Source of the DNA: JAGOEX01 sp964630905
Lineage (GTDB): Bacteria > UBP6 > UBA1177
Direction: 5' to 3'
NCBI GenBank assembly: GCA_964630905.1
Contig: CAZVWR010000039.1
Coordinates: 1 to 29,867, forward strand
Length of the DNA: 29,867 nucleotides
Below the pieces are notes generated by a model. That model was not told the origin of the DNA, did no database searches, and worked only from the letters and a program-made list of their open reading frames with translations. Position 1 is the first letter of the stretch, and every line of letters starts with the position of its first letter. Of the stretch, positions 15,729 to 23,438 are shown in pieces. A program made the position numbers and the translations under genes.

Positions 15729-17858
15729 TCAGTTAAGCTCCATCCCCATATTATCTATCATTAGACATGATTTTCCCCTGAGCGGAACAAGTTTAAAGAA
15801 GTGGTTACCTGTTTCAAGGAAAAGAGTTGTCTGAAAAACATTTCTCGTCTGAATATCGGAGTGACTGCTGAAAATCCCGATCTGTTTTCCGTCAATTTCA
15901 AAAGCAAAATCAGCACCGCATTCATCGGAAACATAGTAAAGTTCGATGTCATACTCACCCGATTCAAGCACCGGATGGGAAAAGTCGTAGTAACTTTTTT
16001 CGTGAATATCTTCAAAACGCATCGCAAAGACACTGCCGTTTGAAACATCAACGGTGAGTTGCTTTACAGGATAGAATTTTTTATATTCATCTTCGCTTGT
16101 TGCAAAATTAACACCGTAGTCAGGCCTTCCAGTTCTGGGAAGCCGTTTGTCCTCAAATTCAAAATGGATCCTGTCCCTGATCTGTGTAAAGACCGGTGTG
16201 ACAGATGTTCTTACTGCAATTTTGCTGTAGTAATCTATAACATACGCCCCTTCAAAACCGTGCTTTTCCATGAAATATGCAGTTGCATAACTGTTCTCTT
16301 CGCCAAGATCAAGGAGTATAAGGTTCCCGTGTCTGTCGTAAGGCGGTTTTTCCATGAGGTTGAGAAAAACACTGCCGTATAAATTCGGAACAAAGACGAT
16401 ACTGTTCTTGATCCCTTCTTTTTCGATGGCCCTTTCAACCGCCCTGTCTGTTTCCCAGAAAGCATCTGAGAACTGGCTGATCAGTGCAGGCATTATGGTT
16501 GTTGAAAGAAACACGGTCATGGATATAGGAAGAGCTGCGATCAGAGGTTTCAGCCATTTTTTCCGGGAATCAAATATTTTGAAAAATGCAATGCCTGCCG
16601 GAATGAGAAGAAGTGAAGCAGTTTCAGCAAGATATCTTGGACCGAAAAGATTGCCGGGAAGGTAAAAGAAATAATAACCTGCAAAAAATGTTATGAAAAA
16701 CAAAGCAAGTTCGATGCTTTTCCTGAAAGCGAAAACAAAAGAAAGTATCACAAAAACAAAAATTAGAGGATGCCCTGAAAGATTGAAGTTCATAAGCGTT
16801 ATCTTGGTGAACGCAACCCAGAATGCATAGCTGAAAGTGAGTCCTTCGGCCGGAAGAAAATCCCCTTCGGTGTTTGGACAACCTTTGCCGATACCGAGTC
16901 TGTGGCAGAAAGGGTAGGGTTCTCTGGTTAAAAAATAGACATCCTGCGGGAATAGAGTGGGGTGACCAGTGTAAAAATAGTTGTGGAATAGAAGCAGAAA
17001 CCCTGTAAAAATAAAGGGCATGGTGAAATAAACCGCATCACGGAGTTTTCTGTTCTTCAGATACATGAACGCAAGAACTGCAACATAAAGGAACACAGCG
17101 TTCTGAGGGCGGATGAAAAGAAGAATCGCTCCCGATATTCCTGAAAGAACATAAGTCCACGGTTTGTCAGATGAAAGAATGAGATATATAGGAAGGAGAG
17201 TTAAAACCAGATTGAATGAGTGTGTCATATAGGAAGCACCCATGAAAAGATAGAATGAGCTGAAAACAGCGAATATCATAGCAAAAAAGGAAATTCTTTT
17301 GTCATCTGTCTGCCTGTCGGCAATTTTCCCAAGAAGAAAAACCGCTATTCCGTTGCAGAGAGGGGTGAAAAACTGTGAAATCCCGAGAAGCTCAAAAGGG
17401 ACAAGGAAAATGGAAAATCCAGGCAGAAAAAGCGAGAAGAAACGGTTGTTTATCTCAACATTAAAAGTGTTCTGGTAATATTCATAAAGTTCGCTCGCAG
17501 GGAGATGGAACGAGCCGGTTTCAATAAAAACTCTGGCAGTCCACAGAAAATGTGCTGCATCAATGACATGAGGTATAGAATCAAAGACAAAGACTGCAAT
17601 AAGTGCCGAAAAAAGAAATCCTGCAAAAGGGAGGAACTTGTATCTGTGACGAACAAGAAAATTGAAGACGGAACTGGATGTGTTTGGAATTATTGCATAA
17701 ATTGCGTATAAAGAAATAATTACAATCAGAAGTGTAATATGAAAAGCAGGGTAGAATGCGGTCAAAACAGTCCAGAACCTTCCCCTTGTTCCCCATACGA
17801 AAAAGAAAAGGAAAAAAAGTATTGAAACGGCTATTCCTGCGATATTATATTTTTTCAT
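15729..17858 (-). CDS. Polytopic membrane protein, GT-C glycosyltransferase-like (ArnT/PMT type) with C-terminal beta-domain
   Basis: 709 residues with about a dozen hydrophobic membrane segments between residues 5 and 470. The first large extracytoplasmic loop follows FVFDSIPHVIDAAHFLWTAR, whose acidic residues occupy the place of the catalytic Asp in lipid-phosphosugar-dependent GT-C enzymes. A soluble region of about 230 residues follows. Its last 100 (SYYDFSHPVLESGEYDIELYY onward) look like a beta-sandwich, carbohydrate-binding-like module. The probable role is transfer of a sugar from a lipid carrier in the envelope; neither donor nor acceptor can be named. The ATG overlaps the dnaX stop (ATGA), so expression is coupled to dnaX. 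Confidence 0.75.
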   Translation of the reverse strand: MKKYNIAGIAVSILFFLFFFVWGTRGRFWTVLTAFYPAFHITLLIVIISLYAIYAIIPNTSSSVFNFLVRHRYKFLPFAGFLFSALIAVFVFDSIPHVIDAAHFLWTARVFIETGSFHLPASELYEYYQNTFNVEINNRFFSLFLPGFSIFLVPFELLGISQFFTPLCNGIAVFLLGKIADRQTDDKRISFFAMIFAVFSSFYLFMGASYMTHSFNLVLTLLPIYLILSSDKPWTYVLSGISGAILLFIRPQNAVFLYVAVLAFMYLKNRKLRDAVYFTMPFIFTGFLLLFHNYFYTGHPTLFPQDVYFLTREPYPFCHRLGIGKGCPNTEGDFLPAEGLTFSYAFWVAFTKITLMNFNLSGHPLIFVFVILSFVFAFRKSIELALFFITFFAGYYFFYLPGNLFGPRYLAETASLLLIPAGIAFFKIFDSRKKWLKPLIAALPISMTVFLSTTIMPALISQFSDAFWETDRAVERAIEKEGIKNSIVFVPNLYGSVFLNLMEKPPYDRHGNLILLDLGEENSYATAYFMEKHGFEGAYVIDYYSKIAVRTSVTPVFTQIRDRIHFEFEDKRLPRTGRPDYGVNFATSEDEYKKFYPVKQLTVDVSNGSVFAMRFEDIHEKSYYDFSHPVLESGEYDIELYYVSDECGADFAFEIDGKQIGIFSSHSDIQTRNVFQTTLFLETGNHFFKLVPLRGKSCLMIDNMGMELN

Positions 17859-19468
17859 TCTACATCGATTTTTTTCAGTTCAAGTCCAAGCTGTACCGCT
17901 TCTTTAACAGCCATGCTGTTTGTGATAGCATCTTTCCTGTTTTTTAAGGCATTGATCCGTTCGAGCTCTTTTTCACTCTGAATGCTCATATCACTTCCTG
18001 CTTCAAGCCTGACCTCAAGTTCACGGGATCCTTTGAAATAATCACTGAATTTCTGTTTCAGACGGTGAATAATATCTTTCTTTGCCATTTCCAGGCTCAT
18101 GTCCACAGAAAGAGTTATAAGATAACCGTCTTCGCTGTAAGGAATGTTCACAAGAGCACCGTAAAAATAGGGGTCATCATCTTTTAAATACTCAGTAAAA
18201 GATTTCCAGTCGTACTCACGAACTTGTTCAGCCGGTTTTTCCGGTTCAACATTTTTTATTACAGGCACCGGTTCAGAGAGATTTTTTTTTTCCTCTGCGG
18301 GTTTCAGATCTCTTGCATCAGGATCTATTGATGATGCCCCTTCCGAAAGTGCTTTGGCAAAAGCCCGGAAATCTTCCATTGCTGGGAAAGTGCAGGCGGT
18401 TATTACAGCAACTTCAAATATCATCAGTGCAAAGTCAGATGTTTTTATTAATTCATGTTGTTCGTTCCAGAACCTGAAAAGCCTTATCCAATCAGGGCTT
18501 GAAGCCATTACAGAACATTTTTCTATCCACTCTTTCTCCTCTTTGGGGGATTCAAGATAATCGTGATTCTTAAGTTCGCTGAAAAGAACAATGTGGTGGA
18601 GAAGATATAAAATATCCTTTGCCGCCTTTTCTATGGATTTGCCGTTGCGGTATATTTCTGTAACAAGAGATACAGCAGCAGCAGGATCTTTCTTTATAAC
18701 CGCTTCAATTATTCCGCGAATCTGTTTTTTGTCTGAACATCCCAGTATGAGAGAACACTCCTGTTCTGTAATACTTCCGTCACCGAAAGTGATGAGCTGT
18801 TCGAGAATTGTCTGGCTGTCACGCATACTTCCTTCACCCTCTCTGGCAATTGCATAGAGAGATTCCATGTCGTATTTGTGTCCTTCAGAATCGAGTATCT
18901 TGGAAAGCTGTTTGGCAACATCATCAAGTGAAAGCCTTTTAAGATCATATCGCTGGCATCTGCTTAGAACGGTTGCAGGTATTTTCTGATGATCGGTCGT
19001 TGCAAGGATGAAAATGGTGTGAGACGGCGGTTCTTCAAGTGTTTTGAGCAGTGCGTTGAATGCCGATTTTGAAAGCATGTGAACTTCATCTATCACATAT
19101 ACCTTGAATTTTGATTTGACAGGATAATAGGAAATGTTCTCCTTGATGTTCCTCACATCATCGACAGAGTTGTTTGAAGCACCGTCTATCTCAACAAAAT
19201 CGGGACTTCTCCCTTCAGTTATTTCAAGACAGTTCTCACATTTGTTGCAAGGTTCACCGTTATTTTGCAGGTCAAGGCAGTTCACACTTTTAACAAGTAT
19301 CCTTGCAAGTGTTGTTTTTCCTGTTCCCCTGATGCCGGTAAAAAGATAAACGGGAGCTATTCTTTTGTTGAGAACCGCATATTTCAGGGTTTCTGTTATG
19401 TGTTCCTGTCCTACGACCTGATCAAAACGCTGAGGTCTCCACTTTCTTGCAACAACCTGATAACTCAT
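17855..19468 (-). CDS. dnaX: DNA polymerase III subunit gamma/tau
   Basis: 537-residue clamp-loader ATPase. Walker A is at 45-52 (GIRGTGKT), the zinc module at C64, C74, C77 and C80, and Walker B at D127-E128 (VIDEVHML). The lid and collar domains extend to about 370. A charged linker follows, then a C-terminal tau-type region. At E393-N396 the coding strand carries ten consecutive A residues, where slippage or -1 frameshifting would give a 398-residue gamma form (listed separately). Its own promoter lies 34-61 nt upstream. It overlaps the GT-C-like gene downstream by 4 nt. Neither a recR nor a ybaB gene, frequent dnaX neighbours, is present. Confidence 0.96.
   Translation of the reverse strand: MSYQVVARKWRPQRFDQVVGQEHITETLKYAVLNKRIAPVYLFTGIRGTGKTTLARILVKSVNCLDLQNNGEPCNKCENCLEITEGRSPDFVEIDGASNNSVDDVRNIKENISYYPVKSKFKVYVIDEVHMLSKSAFNALLKTLEEPPSHTIFILATTDHQKIPATVLSRCQRYDLKRLSLDDVAKQLSKILDSEGHKYDMESLYAIAREGEGSMRDSQTILEQLITFGDGSITEQECSLILGCSDKKQIRGIIEAVIKKDPAAAVSLVTEIYRNGKSIEKAAKDILYLLHHIVLFSELKNHDYLESPKEEKEWIEKCSVMASSPDWIRLFRFWNEQHELIKTSDFALMIFEVAVITACTFPAMEDFRAFAKALSEGASSIDPDARDLKPAEEKKNLSEPVPVIKNVEPEKPAEQVREYDWKSFTEYLKDDDPYFYGALVNIPYSEDGYLITLSVDMSLEMAKKDIIHRLKQKFSDYFKGSRELEVRLEAGSDMSIQSEKELERINALKNRKDAITNSMAVKEAVQLGLELKKIDVE
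18282..18291 (-). promoter_or_regulatory. A10 slippage/frameshift site in dnaX
   Basis: On the coding strand, codons GAA-AAA-AAA-AAT (residues 393-396) give ten A in a row at the end of the clamp-loader domains. With one extra A, or a -1 ribosomal shift, the reading becomes K-K-K-S-L and then TGA. With one A lost it reads on to L402 and then TAA. Both short products equal a gamma-length protein. Short GAGG-rich sequence precedes the run, and a CCGG-AAAAA-CCGG hairpin can form about 45 nt after it. Established precedent: Thermus thermophilus dnaX uses transcriptional slippage on an A-run, and E. coli a -1 frameshift. That it works here is inferred. Confidence 0.65.
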
Positions 19469-19501
19469 TATTACACCTTAATAAAAAATAAAGCACACGG
19501 C

Positions 19502-19529
19502 ATTATATAAAACAGTTTAAAGCTGTAAA
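19502..19529 (-). promoter_or_regulatory. Promoter of dnaX
   Basis: Read on the - strand: TTTACA (19529-19524), 16-nt spacer, perfect TATAAT (19507-19502). AAGGTG follows shortly before the ATG at 19468. This separates dnaX from the upstream lipoprotein gene. Confidence 0.65.
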
Positions 19530-19545
19530 GAAAAAGGGAGTCCTT

Positions 19546-20628
19546 TTATTTCCTGTCGGCGGCACAGCGGAAGCCGAAGTCTATCGCAGGATCATCGAGT
19601 TTGCAGGCGCTTCTGAAAGCAGTTCTGACCCTTCTTTCATCGTAGAGATACGATCCGCCTCTGCAAACTTTGAACTTATCATATTCCGGCTCATCCGGTC
19701 CTTTGACGTCGCGTTCTGAAGCTTCAGCGGTAGAATAGAAATCCTTCTGATACCAGTCACTTACATATTCAGAAACATTCCCTCCCATGTCAAAAAGTCC
19801 AAATTGTGAAATTCCTTTGGGTGTTGTTCCGATCGGGAATGTGACTCCATATCCGCAGCCTGATGAAACTGTTTTGATTATTGCCCGGTCGCAGTCAGGA
19901 GCAGGGGAGTCGCCCCATGGATAGATCTGGACATTTCCGGCCCTTGCCGCTTTTTCCCATTCCGCTTCTGTAGGGAGTCTCATTTCAGCCCATTCGCAAA
20001 ATGCTTTTGCTCCGTACCAGGTAACACAGTTTGCAGGATGATTTTTTCTTTCGCTGTTGCCTATGTTGCAGGAATAAGTTTCTGTCGAAGTCCTGTAGTG
20101 CGGTTCATCAGCATTGTTGTTGCTGCATGCACCGGCTGCGATACACTGTTCATACCTTTCGACATTTACTTCGAACTTATCTATCGCATATTCAGAAAGC
20201 CGCGGTTCATGAACAGGAGTGTTATCTTCTTCGCAGCGTCCTTCCTTGTCAATGTCGCAACCCATTTTGAACCAACTGTCGGGAACAACGGCATAATTCA
20301 GTGTGCAATCACCCTCGTCTATCCATTTTCCGTTTTTACAGATCTGTTTCTGCATCCGCTTAAAATCACCTGGACACATTTTGAACTGCTGATCTCCTTC
20401 ATAAAGGACAGCTCCGCCTGAGTAGCAGAAAGATTCCGCAAATTCATCAGGATTTTCTGAATCATTTGAACTGTCAGCTGTTTCATTATCTGTAATGTTT
20501 TCAGTATCTTCTGCAACATTGTTGTCGTCAGCCGTAACATCATTGTCAACCGTTGTTTCGTCCTCTTCTACTCCGCACGAGAAAAGAATGAATGTCGCAA
20601 AGATCAGCAAAATAATATGTCTGAACAT
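19546..20628 (-). CDS. Lipoprotein with FGE/SUMF1-type (formylglycine-generating-enzyme-fold) domain
   Basis: 360 residues. The signal peptide ends in a lipobox (LFSC, C18). An acidic Asp/Asn/Glu/Thr linker runs to about 65, then a Cys-rich stretch, then an FGE-sulfatase fold (about 125-358). That fold is marked by LSEYAIDKFEVNVERY, AMR-like EMRLPTEAEWEKAAR, YPWGD, GLFDMGGNVSEYVSDWY, CRGGSY and IDFGFRCA. True aerobic FGEs have two active-site Cys shortly after RGGS. Here those positions read YLYDERRVRTAF, so formylglycine synthesis is unlikely and a binding or structural role is more plausible. It starts 3 nt after tandem stops (TAATAA) of the histidine kinase gene, so the two form an operon. 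Confidence 0.88.
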   Translation of the reverse strand: MFRHIILLIFATFILFSCGVEEDETTVDNDVTADDNNVAEDTENITDNETADSSNDSENPDEFAESFCYSGGAVLYEGDQQFKMCPGDFKRMQKQICKNGKWIDEGDCTLNYAVVPDSWFKMGCDIDKEGRCEEDNTPVHEPRLSEYAIDKFEVNVERYEQCIAAGACSNNNADEPHYRTSTETYSCNIGNSERKNHPANCVTWYGAKAFCEWAEMRLPTEAEWEKAARAGNVQIYPWGDSPAPDCDRAIIKTVSSGCGYGVTFPIGTTPKGISQFGLFDMGGNVSEYVSDWYQKDFYSTAEASERDVKGPDEPEYDKFKVCRGGSYLYDERRVRTAFRSACKLDDPAIDFGFRCAADRK

Positions 20629-20631
20629 TTA

Positions 20632-22422
20632 TTACCCCTTTTGTTTTGCAATTTTTGAATGAATTTCTCTAATAAGCTGTTCCTTCGCAAAAGGTTTTGA
20701 AATATATCCGTCCATTCCGGCAGACAGGAACTTGTCTCTGTCAGTTTTCATGGCATAGGCAGTGAGAGCTATTGCCGGAGTTCTGTAACCTTTATCTTTT
20801 TCAAAATCTCTGATGTTCCTTATGGCTTCAACTCCGTCCATAACCGGCATCTGGATGTCAAGAAGAAGAAGATCAAATTTTTCAATTTTATACAGGGCGA
20901 AAGCTTCAAGACCGTTACTGACATTTTTTATTTTGCACCCTTCTTTTTCAAGGTATCTGTTGACAAGCTCTTTGTTTACCGGGTTGTCTTCGGCAAAAAG
21001 TATTCTCAGCCCTTTCAGACATTTGTCAGATCCTATAAATATTTCAGCAGAATCAAAAGGATCTTTTCCTCCGTTGACCTCTATCGGAATGAAAAATGAG
21101 AAAGTGGTCCCTTTTTCAGGCAGATTGGATTTTGCTGTAATTGTCCCTCCCATCATTTCAACCAGTCGTTTGGTTATCGAAAGACCAAGCCCTGTTCCTT
21201 TATATTTCTTTCTGAAACTTGAATCGATCTGAGTGAATTTATCAAAGATCATATCCATTTTATCAAGAGGTATTCCTATGCCGCTGTCTCGCACTTCAAC
21301 ATTCAGCATTCCGTTTTCATTCCGGCAAGTTATGCGGATGTCTCCGATTTCTGTGAATTTTACTGCATTTGAAAGGAGATTGTTAAGTATCTGGGTCATT
21401 CTGAGTTGATCGAGCATTATTGTTTCAGGTATCGACGGATCTATTTTAATTGATATCTGAAGGCCGTCCTTTTCTGCAAAACCTTTTACAGTTTCCGTTA
21501 TGTTCCTGATCAATTTGCCGAAGTTGACAGGTTTTTTCTCAATTGAAATATTGCCTGAATCAATTACGCTTAAGTCAAGTATGTCGTTAATGACACCAAG
21601 AAGCGTTTCGCTGCTTTTTTCAGCGTATCCGAGATATTCACGCTGTTCATCATTCAGACCAGTTTCCTTAAGAAGTGAATGCATCCCCATGATTCCGCTC
21701 AAAGGGGTTCTGATCTCATGGCTCATATTGGCAAGAAAGGCCGTTTTTGCTTTGTTAGCTTCATTGGCGATCACTTTCAGGGAATGTTCCTCTTCAAAGC
21801 TTATCCTGTGGTTGAACGATACAAGGGCTCTGCGGTAAATGACAATGTTGATGAAAATGGAAATGAATGTGGCAACTGAAATATCAAGGACATATCCTGT
21901 GAATGAAGGCCCGTCAGCCACAAAACTCACTGCAAACATGGCAAAACAGGCAAGCAATATAAAATTGACAGCAAATTCAAAGGGGCGCATTTTAACAGCA
22001 CTTGCAACCCCGAGGATCGTTATAAAAAAAGTTGTTGTATTGCCGTGCATAAGGTGACATGTCGGAGTTGTAAGAAGTGCATAGCTCATAGCAGTATAAA
22101 GAAAAGCACGCCAGTAGATCTTGGTAAACACAGAACACCTTTCTTCGTTTTTGCACCGGTTCTTTTTTATCAATCCTGAAAAATAGATCCCGAAAAGGAT
22201 GACAATATAAACTGCATGGATGATCGAGATCTGGAAAAACCCCGGTTTAAAAAAAAGGTCACGATCAAAAAAATAGCGGTGAAGATCAAGAGCTATGAGA
22301 GGAATGTGAAATATTCCGACAGCAAGTGCAACAGCTTTTGCAAATTCAAAATTTTCAATATCGTTCTGTTTTGAAAAAGCAGAATACCGTTCAGCAGTGA
22401 TGGCAGATTCATTTTGTGTCAT
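20632..22422 (-). CDS. Membrane-bound hybrid sensor histidine kinase with receiver domain
   Basis: 596 residues. About six membrane segments (residues 30-205) form an unrecognised sensor. They are followed by HisKA with the phospho-acceptor H235 (MSHEIRTPLSG), an HATPase domain (DSGIGIP, GTGLGLSI; about 280-450), and a C-terminal receiver with phospho-acceptor D522 (LLLDIQMPVMDG) and the switch/Lys region ALTAYA and ISKPF. No HPt or output domain is present, so phosphate must pass to a separate partner not found here. ATG 22422 is chosen because AAGG lies 8 nt upstream; the in-frame GTG at 22431 lacks a site. The FGE-fold lipoprotein gene follows after 3 nt, suggesting a common envelope-linked task. 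Confidence 0.94.
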   Translation of the reverse strand: MTQNESAITAERYSAFSKQNDIENFEFAKAVALAVGIFHIPLIALDLHRYFFDRDLFFKPGFFQISIIHAVYIVILFGIYFSGLIKKNRCKNEERCSVFTKIYWRAFLYTAMSYALLTTPTCHLMHGNTTTFFITILGVASAVKMRPFEFAVNFILLACFAMFAVSFVADGPSFTGYVLDISVATFISIFINIVIYRRALVSFNHRISFEEEHSLKVIANEANKAKTAFLANMSHEIRTPLSGIMGMHSLLKETGLNDEQREYLGYAEKSSETLLGVINDILDLSVIDSGNISIEKKPVNFGKLIRNITETVKGFAEKDGLQISIKIDPSIPETIMLDQLRMTQILNNLLSNAVKFTEIGDIRITCRNENGMLNVEVRDSGIGIPLDKMDMIFDKFTQIDSSFRKKYKGTGLGLSITKRLVEMMGGTITAKSNLPEKGTTFSFFIPIEVNGGKDPFDSAEIFIGSDKCLKGLRILFAEDNPVNKELVNRYLEKEGCKIKNVSNGLEAFALYKIEKFDLLLLDIQMPVMDGVEAIRNIRDFEKDKGYRTPAIALTAYAMKTDRDKFLSAGMDGYISKPFAKEQLIREIHSKIAKQKG

Positions 22423-22516
22423 GCTTAGCACCTTTTGTTATTGATTGCCAAAATACTAAAATCTGGAATATGATACATGAAAAGGATTTTTTTGAAAATT
22501 ATTTTGCAAATTCTTA

Positions 22517-22545
22517 TTGACTCAAAGGTGTGCGACAGGTAGAAT
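22517..22545 (+). promoter_or_regulatory. Consensus promoter of the candidate ncRNA
   Basis: TTGACT at 22517-22522, 17-nt spacer, TAGAAT at 22540-22545, on the strand opposite to both neighbouring genes. Transcription would start near 22552, exactly where the terminal stem of the candidate RNA begins. No open frame follows. Confidence 0.6.
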
Positions 22546-22551
22546 TGATAT

Positions 22552-22703
22552 GCCTGCCTGGTGCGAGACAAAGGGCGATAGAAGTTTTTTCCTTGATAAG
22601 TTTTTGGGGTTTGTACTAATACTGCTTATTAAAGCGGTGCGGCTTTCCCCACCTGTGTGAACAGGATAAAACTTGCCCGAAGTTACGGCCAAGGCGGGTA
22701 TTT
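22552..22703 (+). ncRNA. Candidate structured non-coding RNA of about 150 nt
   Basis: The 5' end (22551-22562) pairs with the 3' end (22688-22700) over 12 bp with one bulged A. A T-rich run (22699-22712) follows. Inside, GGGC (22573-22576) and AAGTTTT (22582-22588) pair with GCCC (22675-22678) and AAAACTT (22668-22674). TGATAAG (22594-22600) pairs with CTTATTA (22625-22631). CCTGT-GTGA-ACAGG (22652-22665) makes a hairpin with a GNRA tetraloop. The layout (own promoter, closed ends, U-tail) suits a stable small RNA such as 6S or SRP RNA, but the SRP signature (GGAAGG/AGCAGCC loop) is absent and I cannot place it in a family. It is convergent with rluB and reaches its stop codon. Confidence 0.6.
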
Positions 22704-23438
22704 TTATTTTTTAAGTCCGGTGAGTTTGTAGAGTGAACTGATTTCAGTATCAGTAAGCGGTCTTATTTCGCCTTTTTCCATTCCGTTGCAGGTGATATTG
22801 GCAAAAGAGACCCTTTCGAGCTGAATGACTCTGCATTCCACAGCTTTGACAAGTTCCTTGACCTCTCTTTTACGACCTTCGTTCAGAACCATCATTATAT
22901 CTGTTACTTTTTCTCCGCGGCGGTTAAGCACAGTAAGCTTTTCAGCTTTCATTACAACACCTTCGATCTCAATGCCCGATATTATTCTCTGAGATTTTTC
23001 CTCAGTAAATTCACCGGCGATCGTTGCTTTATAGATTTTTTTAACATTGAAGGAAGGGTGGGTGAGGCGGTAATGGAGTTCCCCGTCAGTTGTAAGTATC
23101 AGCACACCTGTCGTGTCAAGGTCGAGCCTTCCGACTGGGACAGATTTTGAACCTTCCGGAAGAAGGTCCGAAACGGTTTTTCTTCCGCGGTCGTCAGATG
23201 ATGTGGAAAGGATGCCGGCAGGCTTGTAAAGCAGATAATATTCAAGCTTTTCTGCACTCTGAATTTTTTTGCCGTCAAATTCGACAACATCGTTATCAGC
23301 ATCAACAGTGTCTGACAGAATAGCTTTCCTGCCGTTTATTGTTACACGCCCGTCGTTTATCAATTCTTCGGCTTTTCTTCTTGAAGCTATGCCTGATTGT
23401 GCGATAAAGCGGTTAATTCTGATTTTTTTATCAGTCAT
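22704..23438 (-). CDS. rluB: Pseudouridine synthase, RsuA/RluB/E/F family
   Basis: A 244-residue rRNA-modifying enzyme. An N-terminal S4 RNA-binding domain (IRINRFIAQSGIASRRKAEE, about 5-55) precedes the catalytic domain with D106 in VGRLDLDTTG and the later conserved EGRKREVKEL segment. Members isomerise a specific uridine in 23S or 16S rRNA. RluB (23S helix 90 region) is the best guess from length and text, but RsuA-like siblings are close. It overlaps the secA stop by 8 nt (ATGACTGA), so it is translated from the secA transcript. The stop codon lies in the T-rich tail region of the convergent RNA. Confidence 0.88.
   Translation of the reverse strand: MTDKKIRINRFIAQSGIASRRKAEELINDGRVTINGRKAILSDTVDADNDVVEFDGKKIQSAEKLEYYLLYKPAGILSTSSDDRGRKTVSDLLPEGSKSVPVGRLDLDTTGVLILTTDGELHYRLTHPSFNVKKIYKATIAGEFTEEKSQRIISGIEIEGVVMKAEKLTVLNRRGEKVTDIMMVLNEGRKREVKELVKAVECRVIQLERVSFANITCNGMEKGEIRPLTDTEISSLYKLTGLKK

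Noticed and set aside
19546..20628. A functional formylglycine-generating enzyme activating a sulfatase
   Set aside because: The two catalytic cysteines after RGGS are not present and no sulfatase gene is nearby.
22552..22703. Assignment of the candidate RNA to SRP (ffs) RNA
   Set aside because: The universally kept apical GGAA loop with its asymmetric AGCAGCC partner is absent, although the position near dnaX and the closed ends were suggestive.
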